64,000 nucleotides of DNA from Candidatus Enterococcus moelleringii (GCF_017377575.1 NZ_JAFREM010000013.1:1-64000); one strand, 5' to 3'; shown: positions 1 through 7,160, numbered from the stretch's first letter. Made by a program: numbers and translations. The notes: generated by a model not told the origin, from the letters alone.

Positions 1-2
1 TT

Positions 3-95
3 CTCGAAAAAATCCAAAAAGATTTGAATGAATCGAAAAATGATCACTTGCTGGAGAGAATAGGAGAGGTGATTTCCTGTAAAATCAGGTTCTAA
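3..95 (+). CDS. C-terminal tail of an unknown gene entering from the left edge
   Basis: An open frame runs from the window edge to a TAA at 93-95, giving about 30 charged residues (start LEKIQKDLNE). Nothing in it identifies a family. It may be the end of a real plus-strand gene or chance; only the upstream sequence can decide. Confidence 0.35.
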   Translation, partial: LEKIQKDLNESKNDHLLERIGEVISCKIRF

Positions 96-181
96 AACAC
101 CTCAAAATATGTAGTTTTCAAAGAGCCAGCTTCACAGATGAAAAAGACGCCCTAAGTAATAACCGATCCTTACTCAGATCA

Positions 182-204
182 AAGGTGCGGCGCGCACGCA
201 CCTT
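182..204. terminator. GC-rich perfect stem-loop, probably the terminator of the toxin locus
   Basis: Arms of 8 bp (AAGGTGCG at 182-189 and CGCACCTT at 197-204) enclose a 7-nt loop. The hairpin lies just beyond the 3' end of the small minus-strand toxin gene. Loci of the Fst/holin-like toxin family often end in a shared, bidirectional hairpin. No long U run follows on either strand, so its role as a terminator is inferred. Confidence 0.45.
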
Positions 205-252
205 CAAGGCAGCACCGTTTAAGACGATGGCCGAAGTGTGAGTAAGTTTGGT

Positions 253-333
253 TTATTTCTTGTGATGTCGGTCAATGGTGATCATCAAGCTGGCAAAAGC
301 GATTGCTAAGGCCAACGCTTGATACACAGTCAT
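253..333 (-). CDS. putative holin-like toxin (type I toxin-antitoxin, Fst/par-like)
   Basis: This gene encodes 26 residues: MTVYQALALAIAF, more hydrophobic residues, then a charged tail DRHHKK. This is the pattern of the small 'putative holin-like toxin' family of Firmicutes (MxxYQAL start, one membrane helix, basic end), whose members insert in the membrane and are silenced by an antisense RNA. An SD-like AAGGAACG precedes the ATG. The start overlaps the stop of an upstream leader peptide, suggesting coupled translation. The partner RNA was not located. The family call rests on the N-terminal motif, size and locus layout. Confidence 0.7.
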   Translation of the reverse strand: MTVYQALALAIAFASLMITIDRHHKK

Positions 334-362
334 GGCAAGCGTTCCTTTCCTAGGATGAACAT
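330..362 (-). CDS. 10-residue leader peptide coupled to the toxin
   Basis: A strong Shine-Dalgarno sequence (AAAGGAGGG) precedes ATG at 362. The frame encodes MFILGKERLP and stops in a TGA that overlaps the toxin ATG (ATGA), one frame away. This arrangement fits translational coupling or start-site control of the toxin. It is too short for homology; the evidence is the SD and the overlap. Confidence 0.45.
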   Translation of the reverse strand: MFILGKERLP

Positions 363-458
363 GTCGCATCCCTCCTTTGATAGAAGTTCAGCCATCGCCA
401 TAAACACTGCAATGTTAGGCATCACCACCTTTCCGGCACAAGAAATTAGGGCCGCTAG

Positions 459-1229
459 TTAGCGTTTTTTCTTTTTCCCTTTTTTCGTTTTCTTCTTGTT
501 GGCCTCGTGATAGGCTCGCAGGCGATCGACTTTTTCTTTACGAGGATTGGACGATTTCTTGACTGCAGGACTTTCTGCGGCAGGTGCTTCAAGTCCGGTT
601 TCAGCATCTTCCAGCTGTTCAGCTGAAGCAGTCTTATTAATAGCTTTTTCGATGACATCTGCTGTTACTACTGGACCTTTTGCGGTAGTCGTTCCTGCTG
701 CAAAAGCGTCCAAGGTAGATTTGGCCTGGCTAGTGATCCCAGCTCTTTCTACAACAGCCTCCGGTACACTGGCTGCTTCGATTGTTTTTTGTACAGATTT
801 GTTGTTAATTTCCACTGCTTTAGGTGCTGTGGCTTCAATAGATTTAACAGCAGTTGCTACAGATTTAACTTCTTTAGCTGCTTTTGGTTCTGCGATTTGT
901 TTTGCTTTTTCAACTTCTTTGACTGGCTCAGGGACTTGGGTAACTTCATCCGCAATAATGAATGGCGCAAAGGCATTGTTAGGATCTGCGACATAGGTTT
1001 CTGCCTGATTACTTAAATCGAAAATTGGTGTTTCGATAGTTTCTACAAATTTGGCAGAAACGACTTTGCAGAATTGGCGGACTCCGTCTTTTTGGAATAG
1101 GTTCAACGTCGTCAGGGTTTCCAACGCTGCTTTAATTTGTTCAGGTGTTTTGTTTGGATTTGGATCATTGTAAGACCAACGGTGGTTTTTACCGGCGGCG
1201 TTTTCGAATACAGTTGCTAGTTTTAACAT
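459..1229 (-). CDS. DUF2922 protein with a long alanine-rich, basic-tailed extension
   Basis: This is a 256-aa protein. Residues 1-70 (MLKLATVFENAAGKNHRWSY, then a TPEQIKAALETL segment and a VVSAKFVET segment) match the DUF2922 fold of the shorter gene at 1715-1933. Residues 75-230 are low-complexity, rich in Ala, Val, Lys and Glu. The last 20 or so residues are a Lys-rich tail (KKKTKKGKKKKR). DUF2922 proteins are usually about 70 aa, so the extension is unusual; the tail could bind nucleic acid, membrane or teichoic acid. It is last in a four-gene minus-strand operon, with an SD (AAGGAGAG) before the ATG. Function is unknown. Confidence 0.75.
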   Translation of the reverse strand: MLKLATVFENAAGKNHRWSYNDPNPNKTPEQIKAALETLTTLNLFQKDGVRQFCKVVSAKFVETIETPIFDLSNQAETYVADPNNAFAPFIIADEVTQVPEPVKEVEKAKQIAEPKAAKEVKSVATAVKSIEATAPKAVEINNKSVQKTIEAASVPEAVVERAGITSQAKSTLDAFAAGTTTAKGPVVTADVIEKAINKTASAEQLEDAETGLEAPAAESPAVKKSSNPRKEKVDRLRAYHEANKKKTKKGKKKKR

Positions 1230-1273
1230 AGTGTTTTTCTCTCCTTAATTAGTTTTTTTATTTGAATTTATCT

Positions 1274-1663
1274 TCAGGAACTCTCCGAATCTTCGGATTC
1301 AGTTCCATTTTCAGTGATAGTTGCTTGAACGACTTCCATTAAATCAGTACTTCCATAGGCAGGCGGAAAACATCTTGCTGTCATCATTTCCCACTCAGTT
1401 TCTTCAAAATACTCGCTAAAGAAGTAGAAATAGCGGCGTAGCGCACGATTAACCGTTGCTTTACTAAATAGATGGCGCACTAAATCCTTCAAAAATAGTT
1501 CGAAATCCTGTTCACCCAGCTGATTCCGGATTTTCATAGCTAATAACAGCTGGATAGTAACAGAACTATTGTGCGTTTCTTGGTAATAAGCAGAAATCTG
1601 TTCTCTTAACGTCTTGGCTTTCAAATGAAACACTTGATATTGAGTAAATGGTAGATCAGTCAT
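1274..1663 (-). CDS. hypothetical protein of the DUF1659/DUF2922 operon
   Basis: This encodes a 129-aa soluble protein that I do not recognise. The start at 1663 (MTDLPFTQYQVFHLK) is chosen because an AAGGAGGA SD sits 8 nt upstream; a longer in-frame reading to 1693 lacks one. The sequence looks helical, with an aromatic stretch (RRYFYFFSEYFEE) and an acidic Ser/Glu-rich C-terminus. It lies between two DUF2922 genes with short gaps, so it is probably co-transcribed and functionally linked to them. Confidence 0.65.
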   Translation of the reverse strand: MTDLPFTQYQVFHLKAKTLREQISAYYQETHNSSVTIQLLLAMKIRNQLGEQDFELFLKDLVRHLFSKATVNRALRRYFYFFSEYFEETEWEMMTARCFPPAYGSTDLMEVVQATITENGTESEDSESS

Positions 1664-1714
1664 GATGGTTTCCTCCTTGAGATTCCGCGGCAATCAAGCC
1701 GCGGAAATAGTTTT

Positions 1715-1933
1715 TTAGAATAACTCTGTTTCTTGGACGGTGACGAATTCGGCGCTCACAACTGAGGCGAATAAGTGAATCCCGTCTTTTTTAAACAGTT
1801 TTAGTTCAGTAAGCTGCTCCATCGCTGCTTTGATTTCAGCGGGGGTTTTACTAGTGTTAGGCTTGTCATAGCTCCAAGTGTGGATCTTGTCCTGTTCGTT
1901 TCGGAAGCGAACGACTAATTTCGTTTCTGGCAT
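1715..1933 (-). CDS. DUF2922 domain protein
   Basis: This 72-aa protein is full length for DUF2922. It has an N-terminal beta-strand pair (KLVVRFRNEQDKIHTWSYD), a helix (TPAEIKAAMEQLTELKLF) and the closing VVSAEFVTVQETELF strand. DUF2922 proteins are of unknown function and are typically encoded beside DUF1659 proteins, as here (12 bp from the DUF1659 stop). The upstream SD is AAAGGAGGAAA. Confidence 0.85.
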   Translation of the reverse strand: MPETKLVVRFRNEQDKIHTWSYDKPNTSKTPAEIKAAMEQLTELKLFKKDGIHLFASVVSAEFVTVQETELF

Positions 1934-1945
1934 AAATTTCCTCCT

Positions 1946-2164
1946 TTACTCAGTAGCTGTTTTAACGACACGAGTTTGGTTAGTGACGATGACACTATCT
2001 AAAGAACTTCCTTCTTGTCCCAAATCTGCCATGACTTCACCCAATTTCACGATGTCGGCTTCTACTGGATTTGAAATGACGTTGCTGAAGTTGACTTTCT
2101 TTTGTTTGTCTTCGCCTTCTTGTTCGATTTGTACTTGTAGTTTTGTTCCCAATTGTTGAATCAT
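1946..2164 (-). CDS. DUF1659 domain protein
   Basis: This 72-aa protein is full length for DUF1659: a two-strand start (TKLQVQIEQEGEDKQKKVNF), a central helix (ADIVKLGEVMADLGQ) and a final strand (LDSVIVTNQTRVV). It is the first gene of the minus-strand operon DUF1659 - DUF2922 - hypothetical - long DUF2922. The SD CAGGAGGAA precedes the ATG. Molecular function is unknown in the family. Confidence 0.8.
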   Translation of the reverse strand: MIQQLGTKLQVQIEQEGEDKQKKVNFSNVISNPVEADIVKLGEVMADLGQEGSSLDSVIVTNQTRVVKTATE

Positions 2165-2491
2165 TTCACGATTCCTCCTGATTAATTTTTTTGTTCCGGC
2201 CGGTGACTAAAAGATAAACCAAAAGAATAAAAAAACAAAATGGGATTCTGTCCCCAGACCCTAGAAACTGTCCACTTTCAAATTGTAAAACGTTGATTTA
2301 ATCGCACAGTAAATTTTACCAATGGAAAGTTTGGGGGTGTTGGGGAAACTTTCATTTTTTGAAAAGAAAAGGCATGAAAGCTTGATATAAAAGCATATTT
2401 GGGCAAAAATCAGATTTTTCAAAAATCTAAATATAACAGTATCCTACAGAAGGATATCAAGGGTCATGTGGATTGCTTTAAATGAAAAGTC
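2165..2491. other. non-coding leader/promoter region of the DUF1659 operon
   Basis: No gene was seen. The region must hold the minus-strand promoter of the DUF1659 operon, but no convincing -35/-10 pair stands out. It contains an AT-rich palindrome at 2405-2419 (AAAAATC-A-GATTTTT), listed separately. Confidence 0.5.
2405..2419. promoter_or_regulatory. AT-rich palindrome resembling one ComK AT-box
   Basis: The sequence AAAAATC-A-GATTTTT is a perfect 7-bp dyad and fits the AAAA-N5-TTTT unit of the ComK box (AAAA 2406-2409, TTTT 2415-2418). It lies between the ComK-like genes and the DUF1659 operon. A complete K-box needs two such units at set spacing, and a good second unit was not found, so this is only suggestive. 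Confidence 0.25.
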
Positions 2492-2522
2492 AAAAAAACC
2501 TACCAGAATCACTTCTGATAGG
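2492..2522 (-). terminator. rho-independent terminator of the ComK-like gene pair
   Basis: On the minus strand a 10-bp stem (2499-2508 with 2513-2522, one G-U pair) is followed by seven U (A run at 2492-2498). It sits 11 bp beyond the stop of the 2534-3247 gene. Confidence 0.85.
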
Positions 2523-2533
2523 AGGGTGGACAG

Positions 2534-3247
2534 CTAGTCCAATGGATTGAATTCTGATTGATACCATTGCAGGTATTCCTGCTGCTTGTATTGATTGAAG
2601 AACTCTCCAGGTGTCAATAACCATTGCTGGAGAAGCTCTTGCTTACTTAACAAGCTGCCAAAAGGAGTATCCTGTAAAGGAACATAACTCAATGGCGGGC
2701 CTTCTGCCTGTAAAAGAGCCGAATAATCTTGACGATAGGTAGCCAAAGTGTAAACTGCTCTGCTAGACAGGCGTAGCAAGGTTTTGCGATGAATTGGCAG
2801 TTCCAAAGATAATCCGTTAGTCAATTCCAATAACGAATCACTCGCTTGTGACTGCACAGTAGCGATACTCAAAGGATTGAGCCAGACCGAATTTTCTGGC
2901 GCTTCAATTGGGAACAAGGCAAAATGCGCGTTCACAATCGGTACTTTGTTGGAAGGCAACGCCGGCAATAACTGGCACGTTTGCCGCATTAAGGTGTAAT
3001 CTATCAAACGATGGGCTTCAAAGAACATTTCTACCATTTCCAACGGCTTTTCCTCTGCCAGATAAGGAACATCGTCCAGCAATACCAGCGTTCCTTGACC
3101 ATTTGGTAATGGGTAAACCAGACTGATCACGCCCAGTTGCCAATAACTGAAAGCAGAGGCTGAAGTTAAGAAATACTGCCAATCCTCTGGGAGTTTTACA
3201 TCGCTCAAAACTTTGTCGTTCAACGTTTTTCTTTCCATAGGTTTCAT
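2534..3247 (-). CDS. ComK-like protein, second of a tandem pair
   Basis: This 237-aa protein is paralogous to the gene at 3262-3960. Both share a segment of the form GTLVLLDDVPYLAEEKPLEM, a later IWLNPL or VWLNPL motif, an LVELANGLGLE/LLELTNGLSLE strand plus helix, and an APFG/TPFG C-terminal region. The order matches the ComK family layout: a KPLxIV segment after a short N-terminal sheet, then a 'WI...NG..ELPIS' core. ComK proteins are competence transcription activators of about 190 aa; these are longer and diverged. Start 3247 is chosen for its SD (GAGG and GGAG upstream). Function is inferred. Confidence 0.5.
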   Translation of the reverse strand: MKPMERKTLNDKVLSDVKLPEDWQYFLTSASAFSYWQLGVISLVYPLPNGQGTLVLLDDVPYLAEEKPLEMVEMFFEAHRLIDYTLMRQTCQLLPALPSNKVPIVNAHFALFPIEAPENSVWLNPLSIATVQSQASDSLLELTNGLSLELPIHRKTLLRLSSRAVYTLATYRQDYSALLQAEGPPLSYVPLQDTPFGSLLSKQELLQQWLLTPGEFFNQYKQQEYLQWYQSEFNPLD

Positions 3248-3261
3248 CCGCTCCATCCTCA

Positions 3262-3960
3262 TTAAACTCTGACTAACGCAGGGGAGAAGATAGAATCCAG
3301 CAGCAGCTTGCGCCACAATAATTCCTGTTGACACTTCAGCTGATACGGCAATAGATAGTTTCCAGATGGCAATAACCAGTTCGTTAAAAGAGGTTGTTCA
3401 CGTAAAAAATCGCCAAAAGGTGCTGCTGGAAGCCGCAAACGATCCAACGGCCGCAAGTCTGTAGCTCCATCCGCTCGCCGAAGAGCCAACCCGTATGCAG
3501 CCTGACTTGCCAGCTGAATGATTTCTTCTTCACGGAGGCCAACCTCCAGCCCTAAGCCATTTGCCAATTCAACCAAACGCCGCCTTCCTTGCATATGTAG
3601 GTGATGAATCTCTAAAGGATTTAACCAAATCGAGTCGTTTAGTGAAAATAAGGTGAACTCCGACAGTATGAAAGAAGATCTTCTTTCAGATAGCGGTTCC
3701 AATTCTGGTTGAAGCAGTCGATGCGCGTCACAATATCCTTCTAAGAGCTCTAGCGGTTTTCTATCGGCAATATACATCTCCCAATCACAAATCACCAAAG
3801 TTCCCAGATCACAAGGCAGTTCCAATAGAGCTGTTATTTTCTTCATGTTATAAAAATTATTTTCTTTAGAGAGCTCACAAAGCTGCAGCCAATCTTCTGA
3901 TAATTTCGTTCCTGTTAACACTGTCCCTTTTAATAGTTCTTTTCGTAAAGAATAATCCAT
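3262..3960 (-). CDS. ComK-like protein, first of a tandem pair
   Basis: This 232-aa protein starts at MDYSLRKELLKG, where an AAGGGGTG SD precedes the ATG. The fragment GTLVICDWEMYIADRKPLEL resembles the ComK KPLQIV region, and IWLNPLEIHHLHMQGRRRLV resembles the ComK DNA-binding core. It is a remote match judged by eye. The stop overlaps the beginning of the next gene's upstream region, so the pair forms one transcription unit. The upstream outward promoter of the invertible segment (4723-4751, minus) points toward this gene in the present orientation. Confidence 0.5.
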   Translation of the reverse strand: MDYSLRKELLKGTVLTGTKLSEDWLQLCELSKENNFYNMKKITALLELPCDLGTLVICDWEMYIADRKPLELLEGYCDAHRLLQPELEPLSERRSSFILSEFTLFSLNDSIWLNPLEIHHLHMQGRRRLVELANGLGLEVGLREEEIIQLASQAAYGLALRRADGATDLRPLDRLRLPAAPFGDFLREQPLLTNWLLPSGNYLLPYQLKCQQELLWRKLLLDSIFSPALVRV

Positions 3961-4636
3961 AAAAAGCACCCCTTCATTATTTTTCAATAAGTATAGCAAA
4001 TATTCCGCTATTGTAAAGCACCTATTATTTGAAAATAACTACAAATAAGATGAACCTTCGGATTTTTATAATTAGTTATTATAATAAATGATCGAGGAAC
4101 GTGTAATCGAAAATCGTTATAAATATTAAAAATACGGTGCAGATTATTTGGTATTAGAAACACTGGGGAAGGGAAGAGAACAAAACCAAATGACGACCAG
4201 GCATAAAAAAATTTTATCTCTTTTATTTTAATCCTCGCTGGAAGTCATTCAAGAAAAAGGAAAGGAAATCGATGAGTAGAAGAAAATTCAATAAATAAGC
4301 AGATAAGCTATTTATAAGATAATGAGAACAAACGATATTCTCATTCAAATTTATCAACGAATCACAATAACATTAGTTATTTAATGTTAGCCTTCATTTG
4401 GAATAAAATAATGCACGAACATTTCAATGGATGAATGAGAACTGTTGATTTTTTAGAAACGATCAGCGGGAAATTCGTCGGAATAAACGCTTCTCATCAG
4501 AATCGACCTAAAAACAATCAAAAAGTGCCGAAAAAAACTCCTTGATCTTAAAATAACTTATGTTATTTTAAATTAGACTTGTAAAAATAAAAGAAATTGT
4601 ATAGGTTTGAAGGGGAGAAGTAATTATTATAAGTTA
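3961..4636. other. AT-rich non-coding stretch between ComK-like genes and inverted repeat L1
   Basis: No gene with an SD was found on either strand. It would form the leader for any transcript that starts at the outward promoter at 4723-4751 and runs toward the ComK-like genes. No strong terminator was seen inside it. Confidence 0.5.
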
Positions 4637-4661
4637 TCCTGTTCGTTGGAAAAACAGGATA
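4637..4661 (+). repeat. inverted repeat L1, left core-type recombination site
   Basis: This 25-bp sequence is identical to the reverse complement of 6287-6311. It is itself a dyad: arms TATCCTGTT (4635-4643) and AACAGGATA (4653-4661) around an asymmetric 9-bp centre, CGTTGGAAA. That is the form of a tyrosine-recombinase core site, and the opposite orientation of the two copies predicts inversion. Confidence 0.85.
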
Positions 4662-4722
4662 TTGAAGCTGTTAAGCAATAACTATTGTGATTCTGATGAT
4701 ATTAAAACCACTTTTCGTTAAA

Positions 4723-4751
4723 ATTATAAAATAAATTAACCAAGAAAGCAA
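4723..4751 (-). promoter_or_regulatory. outward sigma-A promoter P1 at the left end of segment 1
   Basis: On the minus strand: -35 TTGCTT (4746-4751), a 17-bp spacer and a consensus -10 TATAAT (4723-4728). It reads leftward through L1. No equally good promoter is seen at the right end of the segment. Confidence 0.75.
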
Positions 4752-4787
4752 CATCATATTACAGATTGTTTTAAAATATTTTGTTTT

Positions 4788-4843
4788 AGGTGTTTTGAAA
4801 GGTGGTTTCTCTTGTAAGAACTGACAAAACACCTACCATTTTT
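4788..4843. other. stem-loop in the recombinase 1 leader
   Basis: A 9-bp perfect stem, AGGTGTTTT (4788-4796) with AAAACACCT (4826-4834), is followed by a short T run (4839-4843). It lies between P1 and the recombinase start and could act as an attenuator of recombinase expression. Confidence 0.45.
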
Positions 4844-4867
4844 ACTTGGTCAACTTACTTGGTCAAC
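4844..4867 (+). repeat. tandem arm-type repeats, left end of segment 1
   Basis: ACTTGGTCAAC occurs twice with a 13-bp period (4844-4854 and 4857-4867). The core TGGTCAA recurs twice, also with a 13-bp period, near the right end (6230-6249). It is the likely binding site for the N-terminal arm-binding domain of the adjacent recombinase, comparable with paired DR2 sites of Tn916-type elements. Confidence 0.6.
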
Positions 4868-4900
4868 GAATAGACTACTATGTAAAGGGGAGATTATTTT

Positions 4901-6010
4901 ATGGCACGCACTGGAGAATGTATTTACTTGCGATCTGACGAGAGATGGGAGGGCAGATATCACAAGGGCCGTAACGCTAAAGGAAAACTGATTTACGGTT
5001 CGATTTATGGTGACACGTATGATGAAGTGAAGCAAAAATTAGAGCCTTTAAAGAAGAGTGCAGAAATCATGATGCGCCTATACGGTAAGAGTATTATGGC
5101 CTTCAAAGATTGGAGTGAGCATTGGGTGGAGGAAAAAAAGAGTACCTTGAAGCCTGCCACCTATGCCAGCTATCAACACAAATTAGGTGAATATCTATGG
5201 GAACACTTAGGGAAGCTGTCTTTATACCAGATTGATGATCGTGAAATTGCGATAGCGATTGAAGCTTGGCGACTAAGAGGTCTGTCCTGGAGCAGCATGC
5301 GCGTCGTTTTTCGTCTATTGAAGCAAATTTTGGACCAAGCTGTAACTGAAGAGATCCTGGATAAGAATCCTTGTATCGGTATGCCACTGCCTAAAGCAGA
5401 CAAGAAACAGGTACAGGCATTGACTCTAAAGGAACAAAAACGACTGCAAAAAGTCGTGGATGCCCAAGAGGATGCGCGGGCACAATCAGTTGCCTTAGCC
5501 ATGGGGACAGGTATGCGGATTGGTGAAATTGCTGCATTAAAGTGGGAAGAAGTGGACTTCGATAATGGGTTAATCCATGTAAACAATACCTATCAACGGG
5601 TATTAATTGGCGGAAATAAGACGGAATTAACGTTAGGAACGGCTAAAACTCAGGCTGCACAACGAATTATTCCCATGAGTAAATCGATTAAAGCATTATT
5701 GTTAAACTTAAAGCAAAACCAAACAAACGATGAAGAATTCGTGTTTACAACCAATGGCAGACCCTGTGAACCACGACTCTTAACTTATCATTTTCATCAG
5801 ATTCGTGAAAAAGCAGGGCTTTCAACGATCCATTTTCATCAGCTGCGCCATACCTTTGCGACGCGCTGTTTAGAAACAAATGCCGATATTATGGCGGTTA
5901 GCCAGCTATTAGGGCATTCTTCAACGAAGATGACCTTGGATACCTATGCCCACTCTAGCCACGATCAGAAGATCGCTGCTATTCGGGCAATGGACCGCGC
6001 AATCGCTTAA
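4901..6010 (+). CDS. tyrosine recombinase 1 (heterobivalent integrase family), switch recombinase
   Basis: This 369-aa protein is full length for Tn916/phage-type integrases. Residues 1-60 form an AP2-like arm-binding domain (RWEGRYHKGRNAKGK). A SAM-like core-binding domain follows at about 65-165. The catalytic domain has Arg206 (MRIGEIAALKW), His313-x-x-Arg316 (HFHQLRHTFATR), a GHSS histidine and nucleophile Tyr349 (DTYAH). All catalytic residues are present, so it should be active. The SD AAGGGGAG precedes the ATG. It is the only gene inside segment 1, with no excisionase, relaxase or cargo. It most likely inverts the segment rather than moving an element. Confidence 0.9.
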   Translation: MARTGECIYLRSDERWEGRYHKGRNAKGKLIYGSIYGDTYDEVKQKLEPLKKSAEIMMRLYGKSIMAFKDWSEHWVEEKKSTLKPATYASYQHKLGEYLWEHLGKLSLYQIDDREIAIAIEAWRLRGLSWSSMRVVFRLLKQILDQAVTEEILDKNPCIGMPLPKADKKQVQALTLKEQKRLQKVVDAQEDARAQSVALAMGTGMRIGEIAALKWEEVDFDNGLIHVNNTYQRVLIGGNKTELTLGTAKTQAAQRIIPMSKSIKALLLNLKQNQTNDEEFVFTTNGRPCEPRLLTYHFHQIREKAGLSTIHFHQLRHTFATRCLETNADIMAVSQLLGHSSTKMTLDTYAHSSHDQKIAAIRAMDRAIA

Positions 6011-6229
6011 TTAATCGTTTTTAAAAAGTGGTATTCCACTCCTTACCCTCCCTTTTTTTGCTTTTTTTCAAGTAATCGTTTACTTCCTAATTATTCAGAA
6101 AAATGCCCTTCTATTTCAAATAATTGCTAGAAACTTTTCATTTGCTCCTAAATCTCGCTAAAACCTCAAAAATTTGACCTCCGAAAAATTTCTTTTTGTT
6201 ATTTTATAATTCGCTTAACTAACCATAAG
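6011..6229. other. right-hand non-coding part of segment 1
   Basis: There is no gene here. A TATAAT at 6205-6210 has no -35 at a usable distance (TTGACC at 6174-6179 is 25 bp away), so no good rightward promoter is seen in this orientation. Confidence 0.5.
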
Positions 6230-6249
6230 TGGTCAAAATAAATGGTCAA
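6230..6249 (+). repeat. tandem arm-type repeats, right end of segment 1
   Basis: TGGTCAA occurs at 6230-6236 and 6243-6249, the same 13-bp period and the same strand as the left-end pair. It lies 38 bp inside the right core repeat. Confidence 0.6.
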
Positions 6250-6286
6250 ATATAGCAAACAAGCCCGCTGTAGAGGGATTTGTGCT

Positions 6287-6311
6287 TATCCTGTTTTTCC
6301 AACGAACAGGA
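6287..6311 (-). repeat. inverted repeat R1, right core-type recombination site
   Basis: This is the exact reverse complement of 4637-4661 over 25 bp, including the asymmetric centre. It lies 118 bp upstream of the first WxL gene. Confidence 0.85.
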
Positions 6312-6429
6312 GAAATAGAAAGCCATCACTTTATATTATAGCACGATGATTTTTCTATTATTTCGGTATCAATGGAGAAGTACCATTTGATATAAATAAT
6401 TTTTATAAAAAGGAAAAGGGGAAATGGTA

Positions 6430-7095
6430 ATGAAAAAGAAATTATTGGCTAGTTTACTAGCGAGCGCAAGTGTTTTGGGTGTTTGTGTATTAGGTGGAAC
6501 GGCATTGGCTGATGAGACAGACAATGCTGAGACTGAAGTTGGGATTGGATTTAGCGGGCATGATCCTGGTACTACTGGTGATCCACTAGAGATTAAATGG
6601 GCTCCAATTAATTTTGATTTTGGTAGTGCGAATACAGTAAATACTGTGGCAGCTACCTTCAATGAAGATTCTGGCTCCAATAAATACGTGGTTGTTAGTG
6701 ACGGACGTACAACTCCAACTACGGATGAATGGAAATTGACTGCCAGCTTAAGCAATATGATGAGCGGATCTGCACAACTGACTGGCGCAACTTTGGAATT
6801 CGGTACTGTGAAGAAAGCTTATAACGGATCAGCAGCACCAGAAACACCTGGGTCAATCACTGCACCAACTGCGCAACATACCGCAGTTATGGCAGCAGCT
6901 ACTCAGACACTTACTCAAGGAGGAACGGCTGTACCGGTAATGCAAGATGATGGTGTTGGTACTACCTCTTACAAAGGCATGACTGCTATGGAAATGGAGA
7001 GCAGCAGTATTAAACTGAATGTTCCAGCTAGTGTGGCCCAAGCAGGTAAACAATATACTGGTACATTAACTTGGTCATTGGATGACACAATTTAA
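6430..7095 (+). CDS. WxL-domain cell-surface protein
   Basis: This is a 221-aa secreted protein with a signal peptide (MKKKLLASLLASASVLGVCV, cut after ALA). The mature part is a single WxL domain: an EWKLTAS motif near residue 105 and a closing TWSLDDTI, the two WxL signatures. WxL proteins bind peptidoglycan non-covalently and assemble with DUF916 partners on the enterococcal surface. Start 6430 is preferred to 6424 because the GGGG SD is 8 nt away. It is the first gene of a five-gene operon just right of invertible segment 1, which probably controls it. Confidence 0.9.
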   Translation: MKKKLLASLLASASVLGVCVLGGTALADETDNAETEVGIGFSGHDPGTTGDPLEIKWAPINFDFGSANTVNTVAATFNEDSGSNKYVVVSDGRTTPTTDEWKLTASLSNMMSGSAQLTGATLEFGTVKKAYNGSAAPETPGSITAPTAQHTAVMAAATQTLTQGGTAVPVMQDDGVGTTSYKGMTAMEMESSSIKLNVPASVAQAGKQYTGTLTWSLDDTI

Positions 7096-7160
7096 CAGTG
7101 AATGATGGAAAGAGGAGCAGGAGGCATCTCCTCTCCCCTTTTTTTATGGAGGAGAAGGTC

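Larger units (their letters stand above)
4637..6311. mobile_element. candidate invertible DNA segment 1 (recombinase switch for the WxL operon)
   Basis: This 1.68-kb segment is bounded by perfect 25-bp inverted repeats. It contains a complete tyrosine recombinase gene, tandem arm-type repeats near both ends, and an outward promoter on the minus strand near its left end. Inversion (coordinate x maps to 10948-x) would place that promoter at about 6197-6225 on the plus strand, some 190 nt upstream of the WxL operon. There is no transposase. In this orientation the promoter faces away, so the operon is inferred to be OFF. Confidence 0.75.

Noticed and set aside
547-996. 149-residue plus-strand frame with many Ala, Ser and Val
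   Set aside because: It is the antisense shadow of the low-complexity part of the DUF2922 gene and has no SD.
1715-2164. DUF1659/DUF2922 genes as phage structural genes
   Set aside because: No head, tail or lysis genes are nearby and this pair is common in non-phage Firmicute loci.
4637-4661. Core repeats as simple transcription terminators
   Set aside because: Identity covers the asymmetric centre as well as the stems, and no T run follows on either strand.
6174-6210. TTGACC and TATAAT at the right end of segment 1 as a rightward promoter
   Set aside because: Spacing is 25 bp, too long for a sigma-A promoter.
4637-6311. Reading segment 1 as an insertion sequence with terminal inverted repeats
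   Set aside because: The enzyme is a tyrosine recombinase with arm-binding domain, not a DDE transposase; the repeats have an internal dyad with asymmetric centre and no target duplication was seen. A minimal integrative element remains a weaker alternative.
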